NCBI GenBank assembly: GCA_965204925.1
Contig: OZ242021.1
Location: 1,860,001-1,924,000, forward strand
Direction: 5' to 3'
Source of the DNA: G963663315 sp965204925
GTDB taxonomy: Bacteria; Pseudomonadota; Gammaproteobacteria; Arenicellales; Poriferihabitantaceae
Length of the DNA: 64,000 nucleotides
The first letter of the stretch is position 1. Every line of letters begins with the position of its first letter. Below the pieces are notes generated by a model that worked only from the letters and a program-made list of their open reading frames with translations, was not told where the DNA came from and searched no databases. A program made the translations under genes and the position numbers. Positions 8,028 through 20,587 of the stretch are shown here, one piece after another.

Positions 8028-9215
8028 ATGAACCACACAGATGCGAAAAAGCCGGAGCCGGTACCGTTTATCGATTTGAAGGCCCAGTACCGGCGCTTGC
8101 AGGCGGAAATTGACGCCGGCATTCGGCGTGTCCTTGACCATGGCGCTTACGTTATGGGGGCGGAAATCGGAGAGCTTGAGGCGGGTTTGTCGGCATTCTG
8201 CGGCGCCCGACACTCGATCGTATGTTCGAGTGGAACCGATGCTCTGTTGCTCGGACTAATGGCGTGCGACGTGGGCCCCGGTGATGCTGTATTTACTACG
8301 CCGTTCACTTTCTTTGCCACGGCCGAAGTGATCATGCTGCTCGGCGCAACGCCGGTATTCGTCGATATTGATGAACGTACGTTCAATATCGATGCGAACC
8401 GGCTGGATGAGAAGATCAGGCAGGTTGCGTCCACAGGCCGCCTGGCGCCGCGCGGCATTATTGCCGTCAACCTGTTCGGTTTGCCGGCGGATTATGATGC
8501 AATCAACGCTATTGCCAAAGAGCGCCGCCTGTTTGTGCTGGAAGATACGGCACAGGGATTCGGTGGAGAGTACAAGGGGCGCAAATCGGGCACTCTGGGT
8601 GACTTGTCCGCCACCAGCTTTTATCCGCCCAAGCCATTGGGCTGTTACGGGGACGGCGGCGCGGTGTTTACCGGTGACGATGCGCTGGCTGAAAAAATCA
8701 GGTCGATGCGGGTGCACGGTGAAGGACGTGACAAGTACGACAATATACGAATCGGTCTCAATGCGCGCATGGATTCGATACAGGCAGCCGTGTTGTTGTG
8801 CAAGCTGACGATATTCGCCGACGAGATCGGACAGCGCCAGCGAGTTGCGGAAAACTACAGTGAGGTTCTCGCCGGGCTGGTTGAAATTCCGCATGTCCCG
8901 GCGGATTGCACAAGCGTATGGGCGCAGTATTCCGTGTTGTCCGATCATCGCCGCGCGATGCGGTCGGCATTGCAGGCATGCGGCATCCCCACTGTCGTTT
9001 ATTATCCGATCCCCTGTCACTTGTCTGCCGCGCTCAAGAGCCTCGGTTATCAACGCGGAGACATGCCGGTAGCGGAGAATGTCTGCGGGCGTATTTTCAG
9101 TTTGCCGATGCACCCTTATATCAAGAACGGTTTTGCCGCGCAGGTGGCTGATGTGATCGGCGGCGTTCTCTGCAAGGAACGTATTTCCGTTCAGGTTGCC
9201 GGCGCCGGAGTGTGA
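8028..9215 (+). CDS. DegT/DnrJ/EryC1/StrS-family PLP-dependent sugar aminotransferase
   Basis: 395 residues. Typical start PFIDLKAQYRRLQAEID, then SSGTDALLLGL (PLP phosphate site), PFTFFATAEVI, VFVDIDERTFNID, LEDTAQGFG and the PLP lysine in SFYPPKPLGCYGDGGA. These enzymes transaminate nucleotide-bound keto-sugars for O-antigen, capsule or glycan synthesis; WbpE-like enzymes are the nearest type I recognise. It stands alone, without a sugar-nucleotide cluster, and its last 25 bp overlap the convergent anmK. The substrate cannot be told from sequence. Confidence 0.9.
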   Translation: MNHTDAKKPEPVPFIDLKAQYRRLQAEIDAGIRRVLDHGAYVMGAEIGELEAGLSAFCGARHSIVCSSGTDALLLGLMACDVGPGDAVFTTPFTFFATAEVIMLLGATPVFVDIDERTFNIDANRLDEKIRQVASTGRLAPRGIIAVNLFGLPADYDAINAIAKERRLFVLEDTAQGFGGEYKGRKSGTLGDLSATSFYPPKPLGCYGDGGAVFTGDDALAEKIRSMRVHGEGRDKYDNIRIGLNARMDSIQAAVLLCKLTIFADEIGQRQRVAENYSEVLAGLVEIPHVPADCTSVWAQYSVLSDHRRAMRSALQACGIPTVVYYPIPCHLSAALKSLGYQRGDMPVAENVCGRIFSLPMHPYIKNGFAAQVADVIGGVLCKERISVQVAGAGV

Positions 9216-10330
9216 ACCGTTCCGGCCACGGTGGCGCAGCTTGCGCCGGTGACCGAAGGCAGGGTCGAGGTCAGACCATTCAACGTGCGCCATGCCATCC
9301 AGGCGAATGCAGCCGCCTCCACCCATTGCGGCTCAATCCCGAGGGCCAGTGAACTCTTGACCGGCGCGTTTGACCGCTCCCCTATCATGTCGACGAGCAG
9401 TGAATTGCGGGCGCCTCCGCCGCACAGATAAACCGAGTCAACGGGCGGTTGCAAGGCATTGACCTGATCGATGATGCAGTGGGCAGTCAGCGCCGTGAGC
9501 GTAGTCAGGATGTCCGTGTTGCTCGCCCTGTCCCTATCCTTCCAGCTATTCAGTACGGTCTGCAACGATCTCTCGTTGAAATACTCCAGCCCCGTGCTCT
9601 TTGGCGCCGGAGCATCGAAGTAGGGGTCTTTCAGCAAGCGGCGCAACAGGCCGGTTTGTATCTGTCCGCCTCTCGCAATCTCGCCGTTGCGGTCGAAGTC
9701 GCAGTGGAAATGCCGGCGGCACCAGTAATCAAGCAACGTATTGCCGGGTCCCGTATCGAAGCCGATCACTTCCGCGTCTGTATCTTTTGGCAGCCGGGTA
9801 ATGTTCGATATACCGCCGATATTGACAATGGCGCGATGCTCGGCGCTATCTGAAAAAACCGCCTGATGAAAGGCGCAGGCGAGCGGGGCGCCCTGGCCTC
9901 CTGCAGCCATATCGGCGGAACGGAAATCGGTGACTGCGACATGCCCGGTCAGTCTCGCCAGCGCGGCGCCATTTCCCAACTGAATCGAAAATGGCGGGTC
10001 GCTGTACGGGCTGTGGTGGATGGTTTGCCCGTGACAGCCAATGACTGCAACGTTGCGGGGGGCGATCTCCCGGATCAGCCGGTTGGCAACATCGGCATAT
10101 AAACCGGCCAGTTGCATATCCAGGCCGTCAGACTGGCTGGGGCGCCTGATCTTGCGAGCAGCCAGGTTATGGATGCGGCTCCTGACAGTCGACGGATAGT
10201 TGACACTGAGACTGGCAACAATGCCGGGCCGCTTGCGGTCTGTGATCCCGAGCGCGACACCATCAATACCGTCAGCGCTGGTTCCGGACATGAGTCCGAT
10301 TGCACAAACGGTTCCTTTTGTTTTTGACAT
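9191..10330 (-). CDS. anmK: anhydro-N-acetylmuramic acid kinase
   Basis: 379 residues. Phosphorylates and opens 1,6-anhydro-MurNAc during peptidoglycan recycling. Motifs: GLMSGTSADGIDGVAL (nucleotide loop), VIGCHGQTIHH, NIGGISNITRLP, GFDTGPGNTLLDYW and YLCGGGARNSLL. It follows the M23 peptidase gene on the same strand, the same order as in Pseudomonas (tyrS, peptidase, anmK), which fits a shared role in wall turnover. Confidence 0.95.
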   Translation of the reverse strand: MSKTKGTVCAIGLMSGTSADGIDGVALGITDRKRPGIVASLSVNYPSTVRSRIHNLAARKIRRPSQSDGLDMQLAGLYADVANRLIREIAPRNVAVIGCHGQTIHHSPYSDPPFSIQLGNGAALARLTGHVAVTDFRSADMAAGGQGAPLACAFHQAVFSDSAEHRAIVNIGGISNITRLPKDTDAEVIGFDTGPGNTLLDYWCRRHFHCDFDRNGEIARGGQIQTGLLRRLLKDPYFDAPAPKSTGLEYFNERSLQTVLNSWKDRDRASNTDILTTLTALTAHCIIDQVNALQPPVDSVYLCGGGARNSLLVDMIGERSNAPVKSSLALGIEPQWVEAAAFAWMAWRTLNGLTSTLPSVTGASCATVAGTVHTPAPAT

Positions 10331-10378
10331 CGGGCCGGTCGCAACGCGATAGTCGATCGGATGCAGTCAGGCAATGTA

Positions 10379-11635
10379 CTACAGTGTGTTTTCCGTTCGG
10401 GCGAGCGGGATGCGGTTCAGATAGTCGAGCTCTTCGTTCCACTTGCCGGCGAGTTCAAGAAACCGATCCCGGTCTTTTTCCGCGACCGGCGCCGATTCAG
10501 GAAGTTCGACTGTCGCAGGATTGTGGTGAACCCCGTGCATTCTGAATTCATAATGGAGATGGGGCCCGGTGGAGAGGCCCGTATTGCCTACATAGCCGAT
10601 TATGTCTCCCTGTTTGACACGCTTGCCCGGCGCTATGTTTTTTCCATATCCTGACAGGTGGGCGTACAGTGTATCGTATACCCCGGCATGGCGGATCATG
10701 ACAGTCTTGCCATATTCTCCTTTTCGTCTGGCCCATGTCACCAGCCCGTCGCCAGTGGCCATAACCGGCGTTCCGGGAGGCGCGCCGTAGTCCACGCCCC
10801 TGTGCGCCCTCCACACTTTCTTGATCGGATGCAGGCGGTTATGGCTGAACGATGATGTGATATGACCGAATTTGAGCGGGGAGCGCAGGAAGGCGCCGGT
10901 AACGCTGCTGCCGTCCGGCGCAAAGTACTGTGGCTGATCCTGATCATCGATAAACCGGATTGCCCGCCAGGTTTTCCCGGAAACAATCAACTCGACTGCA
11001 ACAATGTCACCGTCTCCGATTTTCTTGTCGTCGAGAAAGAGTTCTTCGTAGACAACGAGGAGTTGGTCTCCCACTCTGATGTCCCGTGAAAAATCGATTT
11101 TCCACCCAAACAGATGGATTATCCTGTACAGGATATCAGACGACAAACCCGTCTCCGCAGCAATTCCCAGCAGACTGTCGTAGATCATTGCCCGAATATT
11201 ATTTATCCTGATTTCCGGCTTCCTGGATTCCGTGTAAGCCAGCCAGGAACCCCGGTTTGCACATATGTTCAGTGTATCAAGTTTGCCCAGCCTGTATTGC
11301 AGCAGTCTCAGCTTGCCTTGCCGGGTCTTTTGCAATCTGACTGTTTCCCCGGGATTGAAATTCACCAACGGTTTCGCCTCTTTAATGCGGGCGATACGGT
11401 ATGCGTCGCGGCTGTCAAGGCCGTAACGTCTGAAAAGATGGGACAGCGTATCCCCTTTTTTGATTTTCGCTTCTATCCAGGGCTGTGTGTCCGGGAAACT
11501 TCCGGTACAGGTTTGTACGCTTGTGTCCATCCCGACATTTGTTTGCTTTGCATGGAGGGACGAACCGCATACCGTTAGCAAAGCCAGAAAGGATATTTGT
11601 GTGAAAAAGCGTATGCCAGCTATCGGTCCGCGCAT
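10379..11635 (-). CDS. exported M23 metallopeptidase with LysM/OapA-like domain (peptidoglycan DD-endopeptidase, MepM type)
   Basis: 418 residues. N-terminal signal segment (FFTQISFLALLTVCGSSL), a LysM/OapA-like domain (KKGDTLSHLFRRYGLD ... FNPGETVRL), a middle domain, and a C-terminal LytM/M23 domain with the zinc ligands in HRGVDYG and HLHYEF, with YAHLSGYGK between. Such enzymes cut peptide crosslinks to allow wall growth. Transcribed away from tyrS and toward anmK. Confident in family; exact cut site inferred from homology. Confidence 0.9.
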   Translation of the reverse strand: MRGPIAGIRFFTQISFLALLTVCGSSLHAKQTNVGMDTSVQTCTGSFPDTQPWIEAKIKKGDTLSHLFRRYGLDSRDAYRIARIKEAKPLVNFNPGETVRLQKTRQGKLRLLQYRLGKLDTLNICANRGSWLAYTESRKPEIRINNIRAMIYDSLLGIAAETGLSSDILYRIIHLFGWKIDFSRDIRVGDQLLVVYEELFLDDKKIGDGDIVAVELIVSGKTWRAIRFIDDQDQPQYFAPDGSSVTGAFLRSPLKFGHITSSFSHNRLHPIKKVWRAHRGVDYGAPPGTPVMATGDGLVTWARRKGEYGKTVMIRHAGVYDTLYAHLSGYGKNIAPGKRVKQGDIIGYVGNTGLSTGPHLHYEFRMHGVHHNPATVELPESAPVAEKDRDRFLELAGKWNEELDYLNRIPLARTENTL

Positions 11636-11814
11636 ATTTTTCCTGTCTGGTTCGTGTTGTCAGTTTTATGTCGTTTTACTGCACAAACCGTGTACTCTAC
11701 CCGTCTTTCAGGCAAAGGTCAAAACCCGTTTTCGTCAGCGGCAACCGGTCGTATATTTCCCAGGTTGTGCTATTGTCGGGTTGCCTGTTAACAGCGCCGG
11801 AGCAAACCGGCACA

Positions 11815-13098
11815 ATGAACGCGATGAACCGGAAAATTCAGGAAGCTATTGACGAGTTGGCCAAGGGAACGGAGGAAATTCTCATGGAGAAGGAGTTGGA
11901 GGCAAAATTGGAGCGGGGCAAGCCGTTACGGGTAAAAGCCGGGTTCGACCCGACCGCCCCCGACCTCCATCTCGGGCATACGGTCCTGATAAACAAAATG
12001 CGCCAATTCCAGGAACTGGGGCATCGGGCAATCTTTCTGGTCGGGGATTTTACCGGGATGATCGGTGACCCAAGTGGAAAAAACGCAACCCGGCCTGCCT
12101 TGAGTCGGGAGCAGGTCATCGGGAATGCGAACACCTACCGGGATCAGGTTTTCAGAATCCTGGATCCGGAACGAACGGAAATCCGGTTCAATTCCGAATG
12201 GATGGAGCAACTGGGCGCGTCCGGAATGATCGGGCTGGCTGCCCGCTATACGGTGGCGAGAATGCTGGAACGGGATGATTTCAGGAAGAGATACCACTCC
12301 GGACAGCCTGTCGCAATTCATGAATTTCTCTATCCGTTGACCCAGGGATATGATTCTGTGGTATTGCGGGCGGATGTGGAACTGGGAGGGACGGACCAGA
12401 AATTCAATTTGCTGATTGGCCGGGAGTTGCAAAAACAGTACGGTCAGGAAGCACAGGTAATCTTGACTGTGCCGCTGCTGGAAGGTCTTGACGGGGTCCG
12501 TAAAATGTCGAAATCGGGCGCCAACTACATCGCCCTGGAAGAGTCGCCGCACCAGATGTTTGGCAAGATCATGTCGATATCGGACCCTTTGATGTGGCGT
12601 TGGTATGAGCTTCTCAGTTTCAAATCCGGCAGTGAGGTCAATGCGTTGAAAAAACAGGTGGCTGAAGGCCTGAACCCGAGAGACGTGAAATTTGCCCTGG
12701 CTGAGGAAATTGTGACCCGGTTCCATTCGGTTACGGACGCGCATCACGCAAAACAGGAATTCATCAACCGGTTCAGCAAGGGCGCCATGCCACAGCAGAT
12801 GCCGCAGCTTGTCCTCGTTGCGGGTGCGAACGGTCTGCCGATAGCCAATCTGCTGCATCAGGCCGGTCTCGTCGACTCGACCTCGGATGCGTTGCGTATG
12901 ATCAAACAGGGGGCGGTCAGGGTAGACTGTGAAAAGGTGACTGACCGCGGTCTGAGGTTGCCGGTTGGCGTCGAACACATCTGCCAGGTCGGCAAGAAAC
13001 GATTTGCCCGTGTTTTGTGTGTCGAGGCTGAATCCGGCGGTGGCCGGCCGGACGAAAAAACCGGTAAAAATAATCAAATAATAGTTGATCCTGCGTGA
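11815..13098 (+). CDS. tyrS: tyrosyl-tRNA synthetase
   Basis: 427 residues from ATG at 11815. Class I signatures are HLGH (in DLHLGHTVL) and KMSKS (in VRKMSKSGANYI), followed by a C-terminal S4 RNA-binding domain (ALRMIKQGAVRVDCEKV). The combination HLGH plus KMSKS is that of the TyrZ/TyrRS-II branch used by Pseudomonas. An in-frame upstream start at 11668 would add 49 non-homologous residues. The rRNA operon promoter overlaps its last codons, and the gene has no terminator of its own before the rRNA. Confidence 0.95.
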   Translation: MNAMNRKIQEAIDELAKGTEEILMEKELEAKLERGKPLRVKAGFDPTAPDLHLGHTVLINKMRQFQELGHRAIFLVGDFTGMIGDPSGKNATRPALSREQVIGNANTYRDQVFRILDPERTEIRFNSEWMEQLGASGMIGLAARYTVARMLERDDFRKRYHSGQPVAIHEFLYPLTQGYDSVVLRADVELGGTDQKFNLLIGRELQKQYGQEAQVILTVPLLEGLDGVRKMSKSGANYIALEESPHQMFGKIMSISDPLMWRWYELLSFKSGSEVNALKKQVAEGLNPRDVKFALAEEIVTRFHSVTDAHHAKQEFINRFSKGAMPQQMPQLVLVAGANGLPIANLLHQAGLVDSTSDALRMIKQGAVRVDCEKVTDRGLRLPVGVEHICQVGKKRFARVLCVEAESGGGRPDEKTGKNNQIIVDPA

Positions 13099-13112
13099 AA
13101 CAGGCGTATAAT
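13085..13112 (+). promoter_or_regulatory. rRNA operon promoter (P1-like)
   Basis: TTGATC (13085–13090), 16-bp spacer, TATAAT (13107–13112), then a GC-rich discriminator (GTGCGC), the arrangement typical of stringently controlled rRNA promoters. The promoter spans the tyrS stop codon (13096–13098). Confidence 0.75.
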
Positions 13113-13152
13113 GTGCGCTCCCTTGGGGAATTGGTCTGTTGCCCGTTCCCCG

Positions 13153-13190
13153 GCTCTTTGATAACCAATCAAGCAGATTGTGTGGGCGCT
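13153..13190 (+). promoter_or_regulatory. rRNA leader: boxA-like antitermination site and 5' arm of the 16S processing stem
   Basis: GCTCTTTGATAA (13153 on) matches the boxA core that loads NusB/S10. AGATTGTGTGGGCGCT (13175–13190) pairs, with a few G-U or mismatched positions, with AGCGTCCGCACAATCT at 14886–14901 beyond 16S, forming the RNase III processing stem. Confidence 0.65.
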
Positions 13191-13300
13191 TCGGTTTGCC
13201 GGAATCCTTCATCTGGAATGTGAATCTGTTTGTCCCTTGAAGCAGGGGCTTTCCGATTCCACGCTGTTTGTTTCGGGATTTATCCTGAAACAATCAATTG

Positions 13301-14858
<1,558 letters not shown>

Positions 14859-14989
14859 AAAAAAATCAGGGATTTCCTGAATCGGAGCGTCCGCACAATC
14901 TGTTTGTTTAATGGTGAAGGTCAAACCCTGGGTTCGGGACTCATTGAATGGAATAATATGGCTGATATGTTTTTTGATTGATGATCTTT

Positions 14990-15066
<77 letters not shown>

Positions 15067-15099
15067 GTTTTATTCCATTATCGGTAAGGATGCGATTCA

Positions 15100-15175
15100 G
15101 GGGCCATAGCTCAGCCGGGAGAGCGCCTGCCTTGCACGCAGGAGGTCGGCGGTTCGATCCCGCCTGGCTCCACCA
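15100..15175 (+). tRNA. tRNA-Ala (TGC)
   Basis: 76 nt. Starts GGGGCCATAGCTCAG, anticodon loop TTGCACG gives TGC, and CCA is encoded. The Ile–Ala pair is the standard spacer content of many bacterial rRNA operons. Confidence 0.97.
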
Positions 15176-15537
15176 GGCTTTTCGGGGTTGGCTTTGTTGT
15201 GTCAGACATAAATGAATGGTATCGTCCCTTTATGTCTGACACTTGTGATCCGGGAAAGGTTGTCCGGATCCTGATCTTTTACAATCAGGGTAGTCAAAGG
15301 CGCGCGCAAGCGCGAATTTGCATAATGTCGAATATGACATTACAAATGTGTCCGGTTATTACCGGCACTTGAACGGCAAATTCCGTAAGCGCGGGTATTG
15401 AAACCGCAGAACAGATTCCGGTTCTGCGGATAGCAAGTATCTTTATTTAATTTGCATTTTATGTTGCAAACTCTTCGAGAGTTCAAGCTGGCGTAATTAC
15501 CGGAAAGTTTTGTTTGACAGGCTTTCTGGGGTTACGT
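15176..15537 (+). other. spacer between tRNA-Ala and 23S rRNA
   Basis: No gene seen in this 362-bp stretch. It holds several inverted repeats: a perfect 14-bp stem (15199–15242), GATCCGG/CCGGATC around 15247–15270, AATGTC/GACATT near 15325–15342 and CCGCAGAAC/GTTCTGCGG near 15402–15427. The end next to 23S (GGGGTTACGTGATCA) pairs with the sequence after 23S (TGATCATGTAACACCC) as the 23S processing stem. Confidence 0.7.
15199..15242 (+). repeat. perfect 14-bp inverted repeat in the rRNA spacer
   Basis: GTGTCAGACATAAA (15199–15212) and its exact complement TTTATGTCTGACAC (15229–15242) enclose a 16-base loop. It would fold as a strong hairpin in the precursor RNA. No T-run follows, so it is not an intrinsic terminator. 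Confidence 0.8.
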
Positions 15538-18430
<2,893 letters not shown>

Positions 18431-18601
18431 GTAACACCCAGGAGGCTTGGCCTCGAAGGAGTAATATGCAACAGATATGCCTGAAGACATGCGCCAGCGA
18501 CTACCCTGATCTGTATCAACGGATAATCCGTCGATACAGGATTTCAGTATGCAGCCGTGACTTCCGGCCTTGATGGCCGGCAGGTTATGTTGCGACCGGT
18601 T

Positions 18602-18720
18602 TGCCTGGTGACAATAGCAAGCGGGAACCACCTGATCCCATTCCGAACTCAGAAGTGAAAACGCTGCGCGCCGATGATAGTGTGGGGTCTCCCCATGTGA
18701 AATTAGGTCATTGCCAGGCA
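18602..18720 (+). rRNA. rrf: 5S ribosomal RNA
   Basis: 119 nt. TGCCTGG at the 5' end pairs with CCAGGCA at the 3' end, with internal CCGAACTCAGAAGTGAAA and GTGTGGGGTCTCCCCATG as in other gammaproteobacterial 5S. The 171-bp 23S–5S spacer holds no gene that I can see. Confidence 0.96.
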
Positions 18721-18733
18721 ATATTACAAGAAT

Positions 18734-18761
18734 CCCGCCCTCTGGAAAGGGCGGGTTTTTT
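18734..18761 (+). terminator. intrinsic terminator of the rRNA operon
   Basis: CCCGCCCT, short loop, AGGGCGGG, then six or more T. It lies 13 bp after 5S and ends just before the stop codon of the convergent cfa gene. Confidence 0.92.
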
Positions 18762-18768
18762 ATGCGGG

Positions 18769-19926
18769 TTATTCCGGTCTGCGGTAAGCGAACGCGGGGG
18801 CGTCGCTGGAGTTGGACAGGACAATCTGCCACAGTTGCAGATTCCTGGCCCGGAACGCGCCAGCGCATACATGTAAATAGTACTTCCACATTCTGTAGAA
18901 GCGCTCCGAGTAATCGCCCGCCAGTTTTGGCCAGGCGCGATCGAAATTCCTGAACCAGGCCATCAGCGTGCGGTCGTAGTCGGGTCCGAAATTATGTACG
19001 TCCTCGACAATCATGAAAGACTCACAGGCGCGGGAGATTTGCCGCAATGAGGGAATTTCCCCGTTCGGGAAAATGTACTTTGAAATCCAGGGGTCGACAC
19101 CTGTTGTCGAATGGTTCTTGCCGATCGTGTGAAGCATCGACCGGGCTCCACCGTGCAAACAATTTTTGACGACTTTCATATAGGCGCGATAGTTTTTGTG
19201 GCCGACATGCTCGAACATGCCAAGCGAGACAACGGCGTCGAATTTTTCATCGACATCGCGGTAATCCTGTAGCCTGATTTCTACCGGTAGCCCCCGGCAC
19301 AGTTCAGAGCCGAGCGCGGCCTGTTCCCGGGAAACGGTGACTCCGACCACTGCGGCGCCATAGTTTTCGGCGGCAAACCTGGCAAAGCTGCCCCAACCGC
19401 AACCGATATCCAGTACTTTCATGCCTTTTGCGAGGTCGAGTTTGCGGCATACCAAATCCAGTTTCTCTTCTTGCGCCTGATCGAGATTGTCGGCGCGGGC
19501 CCAGTAGCCGCAGGTATAGACCATCCTTCGGTCAAGCATTGCCCGGTAAAGGTCATTGCCGGCGTCGTAGTGTTTTTCGCCCACCTGAAAGGCGCGCGAG
19601 CGTTTTTGCAGATTGAACAAATTGGCATGGAGCCAGGGTATGATGTGGCTCACGAAGCGTTGACTTTTGGCGAGATCGGTTCGCAGCAGCCGGTTCATCA
19701 TTTCGTCGAGCTGGTTGCAGTCCCACCAATTATCCATCCAGGATTCACCCAGACCCAGTGAGCCGCGCAGCAGGACACGCTTGAAGAACGCCGGGTTGTT
19801 TACCCGGATGTCCCAGGGATTGGGACCGTTGATCCGGATTCCGGAACCGTTCAGGATTTTTTTTACCCGCTGCTGCACAAACCTCCGATTGCCGGGTTCA
19901 GATTTTTCTGATGTGAATTCTGGCAT
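18769..19926 (-). CDS. cfa: cyclopropane-fatty-acyl-phospholipid synthase
   Basis: 385 residues (E. coli Cfa is 382). Adds a methylene from S-adenosylmethionine across double bonds of membrane lipids. Motifs: GLGESWMDNWWDC, HYDAGNDLYRAML, the SAM loop VLDIGCGWGSFARFA, VSLGMFEHVGHKNY and WISKYIFPNGEIPS. ATG at 19926 is chosen: it has a strong GGGGGAG Shine-Dalgarno and fits family length, whereas ATG at 20022 adds 32 residues that overlap the upstream gene. Convergent with the rRNA operon; downstream of the chorismate-lyase-like gene. Confidence 0.95.
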   Translation of the reverse strand: MPEFTSEKSEPGNRRFVQQRVKKILNGSGIRINGPNPWDIRVNNPAFFKRVLLRGSLGLGESWMDNWWDCNQLDEMMNRLLRTDLAKSQRFVSHIIPWLHANLFNLQKRSRAFQVGEKHYDAGNDLYRAMLDRRMVYTCGYWARADNLDQAQEEKLDLVCRKLDLAKGMKVLDIGCGWGSFARFAAENYGAAVVGVTVSREQAALGSELCRGLPVEIRLQDYRDVDEKFDAVVSLGMFEHVGHKNYRAYMKVVKNCLHGGARSMLHTIGKNHSTTGVDPWISKYIFPNGEIPSLRQISRACESFMIVEDVHNFGPDYDRTLMAWFRNFDRAWPKLAGDYSERFYRMWKYYLHVCAGAFRARNLQLWQIVLSNSSDAPAFAYRRPE

Positions 19927-20011
19927 TTCTCCCCCGGTCTTTGCAAAATGCGGATTACCCTGAATGCAGGAAGCGACCCGCGGGTGATTATATTGCAATG
20001 GGTGAGCCGGC

Positions 20012-20584
20012 TCAATCAACATTGACAGCGAGGCGCCCGGCTATGCGGTCAAGCGGAAACCATTCTGTAATGACTGCGATGGGGCCGGCTTTGACGAGGA
20101 CGCGGTATACCCGGTAGAGAAGCGGCTGGCCTTTTTCCATGCCGAGGCGGCCGGTGGCAGTGGCGTTGTCACAATATCCGCAATCGACTATTTCCCGATG
20201 ATTGTCAGCCAGTTGTTTGCTCAGTATGGTCCCGAGAGGTATTTTCTGCTGTCCAAGCATTTTGCGGGCGGCAGACCCCAGTTTCCGGTCGAGAATGACC
20301 GATTCGGCATACAGCCAGTCCTGTCCGGTTTTTTCGCCGCGCAGGGTGATACAGCGATACAGGCAGGCCGGATGAGCGTCCGGCGTTGTCATGACAGGGT
20401 GGTTTTCAGTCCGGTCGACCCGTTGTTTTTTAAAGCCCAGGACAAGCGGTTCGCCTGTCAGCGCCTCCAAAAGTTCCGTGACCGTGCCATCGGTGATCAG
20501 CAGCAGTCTTGCGCACAGCGGCAGTTCGAAGTAAGCTAGCCCCCTGGCAGCGAGAATGTCTTCGACTTCCCGGCGCATCCGCAT
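20012..20584 (-). CDS. chorismate lyase-like protein (UbiC/DUF98 family)
   Basis: 190 residues. The N-terminal third has LLLITDGTVTELLEALTG, the hallmark of the chorismate lyase/DUF98 group; further on are LYAESVILDRKL, IPLGTILSKQL and the C-terminal ITEWFPLDRI. Chorismate lyase makes 4-hydroxybenzoate for ubiquinone, which would suit this organism, but no ubiA is adjacent and the DUF98 group includes proteins of other activity. It starts 4 bp after the polA stop, so it is translated from the same message. Confidence 0.65.
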   Translation of the reverse strand: MRMRREVEDILAARGLAYFELPLCARLLLITDGTVTELLEALTGEPLVLGFKKQRVDRTENHPVMTTPDAHPACLYRCITLRGEKTGQDWLYAESVILDRKLGSAARKMLGQQKIPLGTILSKQLADNHREIVDCGYCDNATATGRLGMEKGQPLLYRVYRVLVKAGPIAVITEWFPLDRIAGRLAVNVD

Positions 20585-20587
20585 GCC

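Noticed and set aside
7937..8122. Longer yqgE from ATG at 8122
   Set aside because: Adds 62 non-family residues and overlaps the divergent aminotransferase.
8256..9326. 356-residue minus-strand frame opposite the DegT aminotransferase
   Set aside because: Shadow of a gene with complete family motifs.
11926..13293. 455-residue minus-strand frame opposite tyrS
   Set aside because: Composition is not protein-like and tyrS on the other strand is certain.
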